Assembly: GCA_004151065.3 (NCBI GenBank)
Contig: NWUY0300005913.1
Location: forward strand, 25,092-45,181
Source: Larix sibirica
Taxonomy: Eukaryota; Streptophyta; Pinopsida; Pinales; Pinaceae
Reading direction: 5' to 3'
DNA: 20,090 nucleotides
Both the position numbers and the translations under genes were made by a program. Under the pieces are notes generated by a model that was not told the DNA's origin, did not search any database, and saw only the letters and a list, made by a program, of their open reading frames with translations. The first letter of the stretch is position 1, and each line of letters begins with the position of its first letter. Below, in pieces: positions 1 to 7,976 of this stretch.

Positions 1-1300
1 CTGAATTGATTATCATAATACAAGGGTTATTTCCGCAACATCTCTCTTTTCTATTGTCTTGTGTTTGGTTATTTCACACTATAAATTTTGGTTTATTGCA
101 TCATAAATCTTTGTATATCATGTGTTGTTTTAACGAATACCACAAGTTGTATTAGAGCACTTTTATAAGCCAGGATGCCCCTAGAAATTTTACATATTTA
201 TTTTTTTAGGCCAGAGATGTGTTTTAGTGTCTTTAAATAACACAAAGATTTGTCGTTCAGCGGGTAAACCTGTGGTTGGGGAATCATGCACGTAGGGAAC
301 ACAAGTAGTACTAAGTCACATTTGTTGGACACCCCCGTAACCTTTGTTGGTACCCCTTTGAGTAGTACCACATCAGACATCACCTGTATACATAATCTCT
401 CCATGTACCCTCGAGTATATTGAAAGTCCCCTAGGAAACCTAAAACCAATTGTAGATGATCTAATTGATTGTCTTGCTGCTATAGTGGTATTGAGCATAG
501 CACTCGAGAATATTACTATCTAGTACTTGTGTAGTACAACTAAGGGCATAGTTGAGCCTCCTTAATTATCACCTTGAGAGATTTGGTCAAGTACTATTGT
601 TGGACCCCACAAGTATATAAGAGAGTTATAGAAATTGACAATCCCTTGTCCTTAAAACCCTGGAAACCCTATCTTCTATGACCAACCAACAAAATTTCCT
701 ACATCTTTGCATGCATGAAGAATTTGGAAATTTTGTTAATGTAGTAATATTCAACAAGAAGTAATACTCCCCTTAGTATATAATTTTTTTTTGTGTAGGA
801 AACCTATCTTAAAAGAATCATTGCATCATTCTAATTATTTTGGTATACATCTCTAACAACCATTTTCGTGCGGACCCACCAATACCACATTTGGTGGCAC
901 ATCTCAAAAGACTCCTCTTTTTCCACTCATCATTTTGAGATAAGTTGGTGTTAATACTCTTCAAATCATAAGTGGTCCCATGTTTCACACCCACAACTGA
1001 AAAAATATGGAGGACCCATACAAGGATTTACCGAAGGACACTCCAAATATAGAATCAGTGGTCATGGAAGTGAAGCATTCAGTTGACCATCTCAACATCA
1101 ATATGGATCAATCCACCATCAATGTGGCTAACCAAAAATAATTGATTGATGCCCTCACTCAAGACGCGGGAGTAGCACACAGAAAAGAGGATCCATCCAA
1201 TGAAGCATTTGCAAATGAAGAACATGGCTCTCACACTTTCTTTCTCAAAACCTAGTCTCTATCCTTTCTGGAAACAATGCATGGCACCGATTCTGAAAGG
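1..1300. other. Non-coding region left of the first retroelement
   Basis: I see no supportable gene in this stretch. It is moderately AT-rich and lies just upstream of the decayed gag of a + strand Ty3/gypsy element, so part of it is probably that element's 5' LTR and leader. I could not find a matching 3' LTR, a primer-binding site resembling the common plant initiator-Met type, or clear TG...CA boundaries. Open frames here are short and look random. This assignment is an inference from position only. Confidence 0.4.
614..620 (+). promoter_or_regulatory. Possible TATA box upstream of the decayed gag
   Basis: A TATATAA heptamer sits about 690 bases upstream of the first recognisable gag sequence, on the same strand. 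It could be the LTR promoter of the Ty3/gypsy remnant. In AT-rich DNA such a match is common by chance and no other promoter element supports it. Confidence 0.2.
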
Positions 1301-1305
1301 TTGAC

Positions 1306-1983
1306 ATGCGTAAATTTGATGGTTGAGATCCCTCGAGTTGGGTTACCCAAATGGAACACTATTTTTAACTCCATGGCATTAAGGATTATCTCCAAAAGTT
1401 AAAAGTGGAAGCCTTATATTTAGACTCAAAACGTTAGCAATGGTACTAGAAATCTTATCATCGTTGTGTCCCTTGGAGCCAATTTGCGAAGATCCTTCAT
1501 GATCATTTTGAAAGGGATACTCACTACTTGGGAAGGATGAGGAAATTACACCAAAGTAGCACAATTTTGGACTATATTACAACATTTGAATTGAAATGGG
1601 AAATTTGAACAAATGGCCTCACTAATTCCTTTTTGGGGGAATGCTTCATTAGTGGCCTCAAAGATACAATTTGATCGCACACCATTATGAAACTCCCCAC
1701 AACGTGGTTAGAAGCTTGTGATAGAGCTAGAGAAACTAAAATGGTGATAAACACCAAACCCAAAAGACCTTTATTCTCTACTTGTACTATATCTCCCATG
1801 GATCGTGCTCTTAGGCATTCAAACATGTTGTCGTTAAGAATCCAAAAGTTATCCCCTGATGCAATGGTCGAACATCAATGCCTGGGATTTTGCTATAAAT
1901 GTGATGAGAAATATTTATGTGGGAATAAATGCAAATACCATAAAATATTCCAAAAATATGTATCCACACATGAACACCCATAA
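1306..1983 (+). pseudogene. gag: Ty3/gypsy gag remnant (retrotrans_gag plus zinc knuckle)
   Basis: Read in one frame, this resembles plant Ty3/gypsy gag. An MRKFDG start (1306) and a DPSSW stretch are followed by QMEHYF, an aromatic/QWY segment, the capsid-like stretch KILHDHFERD, and later CFISGLKD, which matches the usual CF..GL motif late in the capsid domain. A degenerate knuckle near 1879-1925 reads CYKCDEKY...GNKC. The family normally has GHxC here, so the zinc-binding His has become Asn. In-frame stops lie near 1324, 1369, 1435, 1444, 1606 and 1672, and again at 1981, with no frameshift between them. Gag would form the virus-like particle in the cytoplasm; this copy cannot make it. Family assignment is from motif order and spacing, seen by eye. 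Confidence 0.75.
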
Positions 1984-2016
1984 AACATAGCACTTGAAGG
2001 CACTCTTGAACTAGAA

Positions 2017-2601
2017 GTGGAGGATAATGCTCAAACCATGGAATATGGCAACATGTTGAAAGCTCATGGGAAGGGACACAAAATATCACTCCATGTCATA
2101 TCAAGTTTCTCAACACCCCATATATTGAATTTGATTGGCTACATCAAGAACCATAAATTCATTATATTAATTGGCAATGGAAATACCCATAATTTTATAC
2201 ATAGGAGAGCGACAAAAGAAACCCACTGCTATGTTCGACCTGTATTGGATTTTCAAATTATGATAGCACATGGTGTTATGATGAAATGTGGGGATCCCTA
2301 TGAAAATGTGAAATTCCAAATGGGTGGCTACCATATGAAAACACACATGTTCACTATTGAAGTGGGAGGTTGTGATATAGTTCTAGGAGAAAAATGGCTA
2401 AGGAATTTGGGACTGGTCACCATGGATTTCAAGAAATTATATATCAGCTTTGCTAAGGAAGGGTACAAACATCATCTTAAAGGGATTACTTCAAGTTCAC
2501 TAGAAATTATCACCTCCCACCATATGGAGAAATTGAATAAAGGCCACTCAAGTATTATTACACAATTCAACACCATCCAAGTAATGGATACACCCCTATA
2601 G
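2017..2601 (+). pseudogene. Ty3/gypsy aspartic protease remnant
   Basis: This 194-codon open stretch continues the gag frame. It holds the plant Ty3/gypsy protease signature in altered form: the usual hydrophobic-D-S/T-G-S/A-THNFI motif appears as LIGNGNTHNFI (about 2167-2199), so the catalytic Asp is replaced by Gly. Later segments fit the family: VRPVLDFQIMIA, then MKCG, HMFTIEVGGCDIVLG (the flap/hydrophobic-GCDIVLG region), then WLRNLG and TMDFKKL. Order and spacing match the protease lying between gag and RT in a polyprotein. The open frame probably survives by chance, because the active-site Asp is missing. The protease would have cleaved the gag-pol precursor. Confidence 0.8.
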
Positions 2602-2659
2602 AACATTCACCCTGCTTCGTAGTTGGTTCTCTCCAAAAATCAACAGGTTTTTGGAAACA

Positions 2660-3501
2660 CCCAAGCGCTTACCACTAGCCTATGGGGAGCACAACCATGG
2701 TTTTCCATTAATTATCGCTAGTAAACCCCCCAATGTATGCCCTTATTGGTACCCATTTACCAAAAATAATGAAATATAAAAGATCAGTTAAGGTTGTTGG
2801 AGGCTGGCATCATTCGTTCAAGTACAAGCCCTTAATCCTCATTGGTGGTTATGGTATTGAAAAAATAAGGTACTTAACGCATGTGTCCATATTTTAGGGT
2901 TATTAATAAGTTAAGTATCAATTATAAATTTCCCGTATTGGTCATTGATGATATCTTGTATGAGCTTCACAATGTAAATTTATTCACTAAATTAAACCTT
3001 TGGTCTAGCTACCACTAAATCATGATGAAAGAAGATGACATCCCTAAGACATCTTCTCACACCTGTGAGGATCATTATGAGTTCTTATTCATTACTTTTT
3101 TCCTTTGAAATGTCCCCTCCACCTTTCAGAGCCTCATCAACAAGTTTTTCCACCTTTTCCTCTACAATTTTGTGTTTGTTTTATTGGATGATATCTTAAT
3201 CTACGACATCACATGGGAAATCCACCTGGAGCATGATGATCATGCCTTGCAATTACTCAAGGAGCATCAATTATTTGTGAAGAATCCCAAATGTGCTTTT
3301 TTCATTACTAAGATTGAATACTTGGGTCACATTGTGAGTCGATATGGAATGCAACTGGACAGGAAGAAAACGGCGGCTATGCAAAATTGGACATGCCCCA
3401 AGACCCTTAAGATCTTGCATGACTTCCTAGGATTGATCAACTACTATGGAAAGTTTCTAAAAAATAATGGCAAAATTGCTACCCCCTTAATGTCATTGTA
3501 A
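2660..3501 (+). pseudogene. Ty3/gypsy reverse transcriptase remnant
   Basis: Segments appear in the expected RT order: PPNVCPYWYPF (2726), LLEAGIIRSSTSP, SSLVVMVLKK, RMCPYFRVINKLSINYKFP, the VIDDILYELH region, FTKLNLWSSYH, HYEFLF, STFQSLINKFF, then VLLDDILIY (about 3178-3204), the polymerase catalytic box, where Ty3/gypsy elements usually have FxDD or YxDD. The thumb/connection follows with EYLGHIVS, KKTAAMQNW and LGLINYYGKF. The upstream catalytic Asp is changed (LDLRSGYH-type block reads LNLWSSYH). In-frame stops are at 2833, 2866, 2875, 3016, 3106 and 3499. A short frame change lies between about 2723 and 2782. It would have copied element RNA into cDNA. Confidence 0.85.
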
Positions 3502-3737
3502 ATAAATAATTCCTTTGTTTGGAGTGATGATGCTAACCAAGCTATCTCTCCCTTAAAGGATACCATGTGCACTACTCTAGTATTAGCAATGCCTAATTTG
3601 AATAAGAATCTTGTCTTAGAATGCAATGCCTCAGACATAGGTCTTGGAGTAGTATTGATGCAAGGACACCCTTTGGCCTTCACCATCAAGCGATTATGTG
3701 ATCAGAATTTGGGAAAAACACATTATACAACTTGACG
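3502..3737 (+). pseudogene. Partial Ty3/gypsy RNase H, cut off
   Basis: After the stop at 3499 the same frame continues with the RT-RNase H linker (FVWSDDANQAISPLK), VLAMPNLNKNLVLE, then the RNase H start ECNASDIGLGVVLMQ and HPLAFTIKRLCDQNLGK. In the family the first motif reads ETDAS; here Thr-Asp is Cys-Asn, so the first catalytic Asp is gone. The alignment stops shortly after the GKTHY segment, where a TYE-type motif is expected, and ends at a TGA near 3735. A perfect palindrome starts six bases later. The rest of RNase H and all integrase are absent, so this point is the break of the element. Confidence 0.75.
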
Positions 3738-3742
3738 AGGAT

Positions 3743-3762
3743 GAGAACTCTCAAGAGTTCTC
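3743..3762. repeat. 20-bp palindrome at the end of the truncated Ty3/gypsy element
   Basis: A perfect 9-bp inverted repeat, GAGAACTCT / AGAGTTCTC, is separated by two bases. It lies at the point where RNase H homology stops, and may mark the rearrangement junction or be a hairpin-prone break site. Confidence 0.7.
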
Positions 3763-3797
3763 GTGTTTTTATAGGTGGCATTTAATGGCTATTTTTA

Positions 3798-4060
3798 CCC
3801 CCAAATCGAAAAGTGGTGCTATTGGTAGCAACATTTTTTGGGGGGCTAAAATTATGACTCTTTGGAAACCCCAATTGGTGTCAATGCAATCAAAACGCTA
3901 AATCAACCCTCGAGTAGAAAAGTGGTGCCACCACTAGCACCTTTTTATTGGAGCTAAAATTACGTTTTTTTGGAAAATCTAGTCGGTGTCGGTGCAATCA
4001 AAACTCAAAATCAACCCCTGAATCGAAAAGTGGTGCTACTAGTGACACCCCTTTCTTCCA
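3798..4060. repeat. 108-109 bp tandem repeat, about 2.4 copies
   Basis: The anchor GAAAAGTGGTGC starts at 3808, 3917 and 4025, a period of 109 then 108. A second anchor, GCAATCAAAAC, at 3886 and 3994, confirms the 108 bp period. Each unit also has GGGGGCTAAAATTA-like and TTTGGAAA segments in the first two copies. Each unit carries a small imperfect inverted repeat (AAAAGTGGTGCYA ... TRGCACC-like ... TTTT), so single units can fold. Copies are clearly diverged, so the array is old. Short arrays like this are typical of hypervariable 3' regions of some plant LTR retrotransposons, which is one possible origin here. Confidence 0.8.
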
Positions 4061-4800
4061 TCAAGTTACAATTATATTTATTTTGAAGCCATGCATGGCG
4101 TAAAAAATATTTATATTTTTTCATTTAAATAATATAAAAAAAGATTTATCCCAATTTTAATTAAAAATATAGTTTTCTTTAAAAAAATAGATGAATGTGA
4201 AAAAAGAAAAAAAAGATTAAAAAAATTAAAATGTTTAATTTTTTTAAATAAATTTGAAATTAAAAANGTGACTTATTCTCATGTATTTACGAGCACAATA
4301 AGGAACAAAGACTCAGCTTGATACCTTTAATATTTGGTTTTAATGAGCGTGATAATGGTATCAAAAAATTCTCTAAGACCTTTTCACACTTGATAAGGAG
4401 TATGAAAAGTTAACAATGGTCTCTGTCATAGTCAAACGTCACTAACCTCAACCTGAAAGCTTCTGAACAACTTTTAGATCCATTATGAGGATTTAAAACA
4501 CAAAAATAAGATCAACTTTATTAAAAACCACATGGAATAATAAAAATTAAAAAAAGAATATTCCATTTTGATATAAAAATGGGTAAAAAGTAAGAATTAT
4601 TTACCATTTTATTTTTTACCAAGTTGAAAGTGAGAAAAATCCCTTTCAACCTCAAATTTGCAGTGAAGATTACAAGAGCACCGGTCAACTATTTGGCATC
4701 CCGTCAGTTCCAGGTGATTCTACTCTTTTTTCCCTACAATTTCATGGTTGAAATTTTGGTTTTTATTCACATTTTGGTGGTTTTGGGGGTCATTTCATAG
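4061..4800. other. AT-rich spacer without a recognisable gene
   Basis: Strongly AT-rich from 4061 to about 4640, with poly(A)/poly(T) runs and one unresolved base at 4267. An imperfect inverted repeat, AAAATGGGTAAA / TTTACCATTTT, lies near 4576-4611. Two pyrimidine-rich runs (about 4050-4060 and 4721-4735) could be polypurine tracts of a - strand retroelement, but neither is flanked by a proven LTR. No coding sequence is seen. Confidence 0.4.
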
Positions 4801-4819
4801 GGGGAAGTGTCCACCCTAG

Positions 4820-4893
4820 GTGACACACTTATCCCTTTCAAGAAGTGCGTCACTCAATGGTGATGCTCATCCCGCATGGGATAAGTGCGTCAC
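4820..4893. repeat. Inverted repeat, 16-bp arms, 15/16 match
   Basis: GTGACACACTTATCCC (4820-4835) is the reverse complement of GGGATAAGTGCGTCAC (4878-4893) with one mismatch. The loop is 42 nt. The core AAGTGCGTCACT also occurs as a direct repeat at 4843-4854 and 4883-4894, so the motif appears three times, once inverted. It lies about 145-215 bases upstream of the PMD pseudogene on the same strand and could be part of its leader or of an element end. The function is unknown. Confidence 0.75.
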
Positions 4894-4896
4894 TAA

Positions 4897-4920
4897 CACC
4901 CTGTCTTCAAAGACGGGGTG
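4897..4920. repeat. Short hairpin directly after the inverted repeat
   Basis: CACCCTGTCTT (4897-4907) pairs with AAGACGGGGTG (4910-4920), leaving a 2-nt loop. Ten of eleven positions are Watson-Crick and one is T:G. It is four bases downstream of the larger inverted repeat, so two stem-loops stand in series before the PMD pseudogene. Confidence 0.65.
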
Positions 4921-5036
4921 CGTCGACGCAGATTGGCCCAAAAAATTTGAAATGGGGGCCAAAAGATGATTTCTATCAGTGTGAAATGGACCTAATACCT
5001 CTCAAATTGATGTTTAGATAGGGCTCAACAACCAAA

Positions 5037-6141
5037 ATGGTGCAATGGAAGGAACGGGAGCATGAACTAGAGGACGTGCAAGTGGAAAACGATCCTCACT
5101 CAATCAATGCTTTGAGAGAATGTAGGTTTCACAAGTTCTTCCATGTACCGGGAATGAGATCCCGACTACAATTACTAGACTATTTGATCGGGATGTGGGA
5201 TCCAGACCAACAACATTTCTGAGTTGGAACATACATCCTCACTTTGGATATTTAGGATGTATATTTTCTGACCGGGTTGTTGAGGCATGGAGCCCCAGTA
5301 TCACTATCCAGACCTAGGGGTGGTGACCGAACCACCAAAGACTTAATTGCACAATTTTTCACTCCTAGTACACAAATGTTGGGTGGGAATATTCCCATCA
5401 AGAACATGCGGGATCATCACTTGAGGAACGTAATGTTCACTATTGAGCAAGTGGCTGGTAGCAGGGCTCAACATCAGGCCACTAGGGCCCATATGTTTTA
5501 TGCCATCGAGTGCATGGATCCTACAGTTTTCAATTGGTGTGAGGGGCTCCTCACAAACTTGAAGGAACAATTGACCAAATGCAGGAGAGGGGAGAGCAAG
5601 CAATTTGGTTATGGCTCCATTGTGGTGTATTTCTTCTCGGACAGGTTCCCCCTTCTCCATACCCATGTAGAGATCAATGATCTCGATCCGTGTGACCCAC
5701 GCATGCAACAATGAACTGAGGTGATGGCCCGTCATGGATGTGGTGGGACCATGATCACCTATGGACCTACTTTATTTAGGTGGCTGTGTAGCCAACTCCT
5801 CATGGTGGAGGTATACAAATATGCGAGAGTAGACTTCCGAGGAGATCCAGACTTGGCTCTTCCAGAGGGAGAGTAGTGGGGTGACCTTGGTAAGAATATT
5901 TTTCTTGTTTTTCATTATTTATGTGTTTTACGATTTCTTATTTTTTTGTAGTACTAATACCCTACACTTTGCTTATACAGATATTGGCCCTTCAATATCG
6001 GTAGGATACTCACCTATTGAGAGGTGAGGGGAAGTCCGTGAGATGGAAATGGTTCATTGAGATGCCATGGAGAAGCTCGATGAGATCGAGGAGAACCTCC
6101 AGCAGTTGACCACAGACATTCCAAATATCTCTATAGGCTAA
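5037..6141 (+). pseudogene. Plant mobile domain (PMD) pseudogene, MAIN/MAIL-like
   Basis: The N-terminal part has the PMD pattern: INALRECRFHKFFHVPGM, then LLDYLIGMWDPDQQHF, then VGTYILTL and, after a stop, DVYFLTGLLRHGAPVSL, which corresponds to the family's 'W.p..h.F...E.t.tl.Dv..l.Gl...G' block. A second half follows: RAHMFYAIECMDP, NWCEGLLTNLKEQL, FGYGSIVVYFF, DPRMQQ, ITYGPTLFRWL, FRGDPDLALPEGE. All of it stays in one frame from 5037 to 5889 despite stops at 5220, 5253, 5712 and 5874. A 91-nt intron joins to an exon ending at 6141 that encodes an acidic, possibly coiled-coil tail (AMEKLDEIEENLQQL) with two more stops. PMD proteins occur as nuclear host factors and inside transposons; this dead copy beside integrase remnants is most likely transposon-borne. 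The true start is unclear. The family name rests on recalled motifs. Confidence 0.6.
5890..5980 (+). other. Predicted intron of the PMD pseudogene
   Basis: The donor is G|GTAAGAATATT at 5890, a TACTAAT branch-point-like heptamer lies at 5953-5959, and the acceptor TTATACAG ends at 5980. The length (91 nt), T-richness and branch-to-acceptor distance (about 21-27 nt) fit a plant U2-type intron. Splicing links WGDL to DIGPSISVGYSPIE without changing the surrounding frame assignment. Its presence shows the locus was not a processed retrocopy in the + orientation. Confidence 0.6.
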
Positions 6142-6521
6142 CTACCATGGAACTACCAGCATCAGGCGACTAGAATTTCAAGTCATTTTGGTCAATTACT
6201 ACTCCAGGTGGCTAGGTCCATCATGTGATACGATGAGAACCATTAGTGATAGCATGTATATGCGATGATGTACTAAAAGCTATGAGCTTCATATTTTTTG
6301 TAAATGTGATCGACTGAAAGCCACAGGCTTCAGATTCTTGTTCCAGTACCCTTTTGTAAAACATTTTGCCAAACTTAATATAAAATATTATCTATTGGTT
6401 TATACAGTGGGTACTTATGATGAATGGGGGTCTTATGTATGTTTTCTTATATATTAATAGATAATTTACATGTCATGCCAGATATACATCCTTAATAAAA
6501 TGTTTACAAATGTGTAATATT
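6142..6521 (+). other. 3' region of the PMD pseudogene
   Basis: No coding sequence is seen. Two related 24-base segments, 6272-6295 and 6313-6336 (18 of 24 identical, 41 bp apart), each hold a 5-bp hairpin with a 3-nt loop. An AATAAA hexamer at 6493-6498 could be the poly(A) signal of the + strand gene, although this hexamer is frequent in AT-rich DNA. The - strand RNase H remnant begins at 6522, so the two remnants are tail to tail. Confidence 0.35.
6272..6336. repeat. Degenerate tandem pair, each unit a small hairpin
   Basis: Unit one folds as AAGCT-ATG-AGCTT (6277-6289) and unit two as AAGCC-ACA-GGCTT (6318-6330). The T-to-C change in one arm is matched by A-to-G in the other, so pairing is kept between the copies. 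Confidence 0.55.
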
Positions 6522-6940
6522 CTAATGTAATACAAAGTTAACCAATGAATCTGCAATTGTTTTCATACACCTTGGGATATGTTGGTATTGAATGAACTCA
6601 AAGGACATTCCAAGAGGCGTACTCTCTGAAACAAGAGAAGTGATGTGGGGTCACAGATGGTGTAGACCCGGTTCAGATGGGAAACCAAAAGTTGTGAATC
6701 TAGATATATGACAATGTAATCCACACCCAAGGAAGATGCGTCAGTTAATAATCCAATTACTATGTGATACTCGACGATGTTATTGGTTGTAGGACCTAGG
6801 AAATTTCCTCCTAAGATTATCATTTCACTGGCATGTGAATAGAGTACCCAAGCTACTGAGGTGAGGTTTCAGGTGTGTTGTCTAGTGTCTTCCGCAAATC
6901 CATAATAGTTTTCCATTTGCACATCCAAGTAGAGCATGGT
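6522..6940 (-). pseudogene. Plant/archaeal-type RNase H remnant downstream of integrase
   Basis: The - strand reading has LYLD (first Asp, near 6925), VAWVLYSHASE, FLGPTTNNIVEYHIVIGLL (catalytic Glu in VEY), then VIYLDSQLLVSHLNRVY (catalytic Asp in LDS), and FQRVRLLE. A one-step frame change near 6590 leads to HIPRCMKTIADSLVN, whose Asp fits the fourth catalytic position, and the reading ends at TAG (6524-6522). All four D-E-D-D positions therefore seem present; damage is limited to one stop (6871-6869) and one frameshift. The TNN.VEY and LDSQLVV patterns mark the type I RNase H seen in plant proteins and as an extra domain in Tat-group retroelements. It starts about 105 bases after the integrase stop, so it was a separate ORF or was placed there by rearrangement. 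Confidence 0.75.
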
Positions 6941-7043
6941 ATAAGAAAAAATCGATATAAGACCCTAACACACTAAAATGAAAGTGTCACACCAAATCAA
7001 ACACATTATATACAATATATAAAGAGTACTAATGCAGGATAAC

Positions 7044-7760
7044 CTACGCATAATACCGTTTTAGGTAGAGTCCATTTCAATTCTCTCGTAAAGGTATTCC
7101 ATCATAGTCAACCAACTCATAACCTCCTTTTTCCAAGACACGTTTAACAATATATGGACCATGCCACATGGACTCAAATTTTCCTGCCCCCAACTTATCG
7201 TGTTTTTGGTCATATATCAGAACTAAATCACCCTCATTGAATATACAGGGTGGGATGGATTTATCATACTGGAATTTGATGTGTTTCTTGTGCACTTCAT
7301 TGGCTAGAGCAGCATCGTAGCGAGTCTCATCAAGTTTGGCTAAGTATAAGAATCTCTCTTTCGTAGCCGTAGTGTTTGGTAGGATTTCGATGGCTAGTTT
7401 CAAGGACAGAATCTCGCACTCAATAGGAAATACTGCCTCTAGTCCATACACCAATTGGAAAGGTGTGAACCTAGTAACCGTCTTGACGGAGGTTCTATAT
7501 GCCCAAAGGGATGAAAAGAGCATAAGGTGCCAATTTGTTCTATCGGTCCCTACCATGCATTGTATCATGGTTTTCAAGAACTTGTTTATGGAATCTACTT
7601 GACCATTTGATTGACGATAGTAGGGGGTTGAGTGTTCATGATGAAAATCCAACTTGGAGCTCAGTTCAGTCACCATTTTGTTTTGGAAATGTGAGCCATG
7701 GTTTGTGACAATGTATCTTGGAACCCTAAACCTAGCAATNTATATCAAGGACCTTGGATT
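7044..7760 (-). pseudogene. Ty3/gypsy integrase remnant (catalytic core and C-terminus)
   Basis: The - strand reading gives IARFRVPRYIVTNHGSHF, then HSTPYYRQSNGQVDSINK, NWHLMLFSSLWAYRTSVKT, TPFQLVYGLEAVFPIE, and a C-terminal GDLVLIYD..., GKFESMWHGPYIVKRV, GGYELVDYDG. A TGA at 7079-7077 interrupts the tail, but the same frame continues with NGLYLKRYYA and ends at TAG (7046-7044), the usual end of this family's pol. The second and third residues of the DDE triad should be the D of TDHG and the E of NGQVE. Here they are Asn (codon 7703-7701) and Asp (7595-7593), separated by 35 residues as in DX35E, so both are substituted. The first Asp is lost with the truncated N-terminus. A single N lies in the codon at 7742-7740. 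Integrase would insert cDNA into host DNA; this copy cannot. Confidence 0.9.
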
Positions 7761-7862
7761 CCTCGTGCTCCCAAGTTTGAACCAATAATATAATATCAAT
7801 TTCACTCGAGATCCAGTTTAACTTTAATATAATAATATGCTTATATAATATTAATTTATTAT

Positions 7863-7976
7863 CTTGTGTCATAATAATGTAATTATTCCATCTTAATTTT
7901 TTCATTTTGATTTAATTTCTTGTGTCATAATAATGTAATTATTCCATCTTAATTTTTTCATTTTGATTTAATTTCT
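7863..7976. repeat. Perfect 56-bp tandem duplication
   Basis: The unit at 7863-7918 is repeated without mismatch at 7919-7974, and two further bases continue the match. Perfect identity next to heavily decayed sequence indicates a recent duplication. It lies about 100 bases from the truncated end of the integrase. Confidence 0.95.

Larger units (their letters stand above)
1306..3737 (+). mobile_element. Truncated Ty3/gypsy LTR retrotransposon (gag-PR-RT-partial RNase H)
   Basis: Domains follow in the order gag, CCHC-type zinc knuckle, aspartic protease, reverse transcriptase and the first part of RNase H, the standard plant Ty3/gypsy order. The whole stretch reads mainly in one frame, with a short excursion around 2723-2780, so gag and pol were probably a single polyprotein. 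It is interrupted by more than a dozen in-frame stops and is inactive. The copy ends within RNase H at about 3737. No connection domain, integrase, chromodomain or 3' LTR follows, and the next sequence is an unrelated tandem repeat. The missing half was lost by deletion or displaced by another insertion. Lineage cannot be fixed without integrase. Confidence 0.85.
6522..7760 (-). mobile_element. Ty3/gypsy-type retroelement remnant (integrase then RNase H)
   Basis: On the - strand the order is integrase core and C-terminus (about 7760 to 7044), a gap of about 100 bases, then a second-type RNase H (about 6940 to 6522). The integrase N-terminal zinc domain, RT, protease and gag are absent, because homology stops near 7740-7760 and AT-rich DNA with a 56-bp duplication follows. 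No LTR pair was recognised. The RNase H is the plant/archaeal-like kind found as an extra domain in Tat-group elements, not the retroviral-like kind attached to RT. The PMD pseudogene lies directly beyond it in the opposite orientation and may be an antisense passenger of the same element. Confidence 0.75.

Noticed and set aside
198-449. 83-codon open frame on the - strand
   Set aside because: No motif is recognised, and the length is within chance expectation for this composition.
3798-4060. CRISPR-like array
   Set aside because: Only two and a half diverged 108-bp units, with no short repeat and spacer pattern, in a plant-type nuclear context.
4046-4062. Polypurine tract and LTR start of the - strand element (reverse complement GGAAGAAAGGGG then TG)
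   Set aside because: The tract looks right, but no second LTR copy was found to the right of the integrase, so it is not listed as a feature.
5343-5735. 130-codon open frame on the - strand inside the PMD pseudogene
   Set aside because: It is antisense to the recognisable PMD reading frame and has no motif of its own.
7336-7602. 88-codon open frame on the + strand within the integrase
   Set aside because: It is the reverse strand of a clearly readable integrase core.
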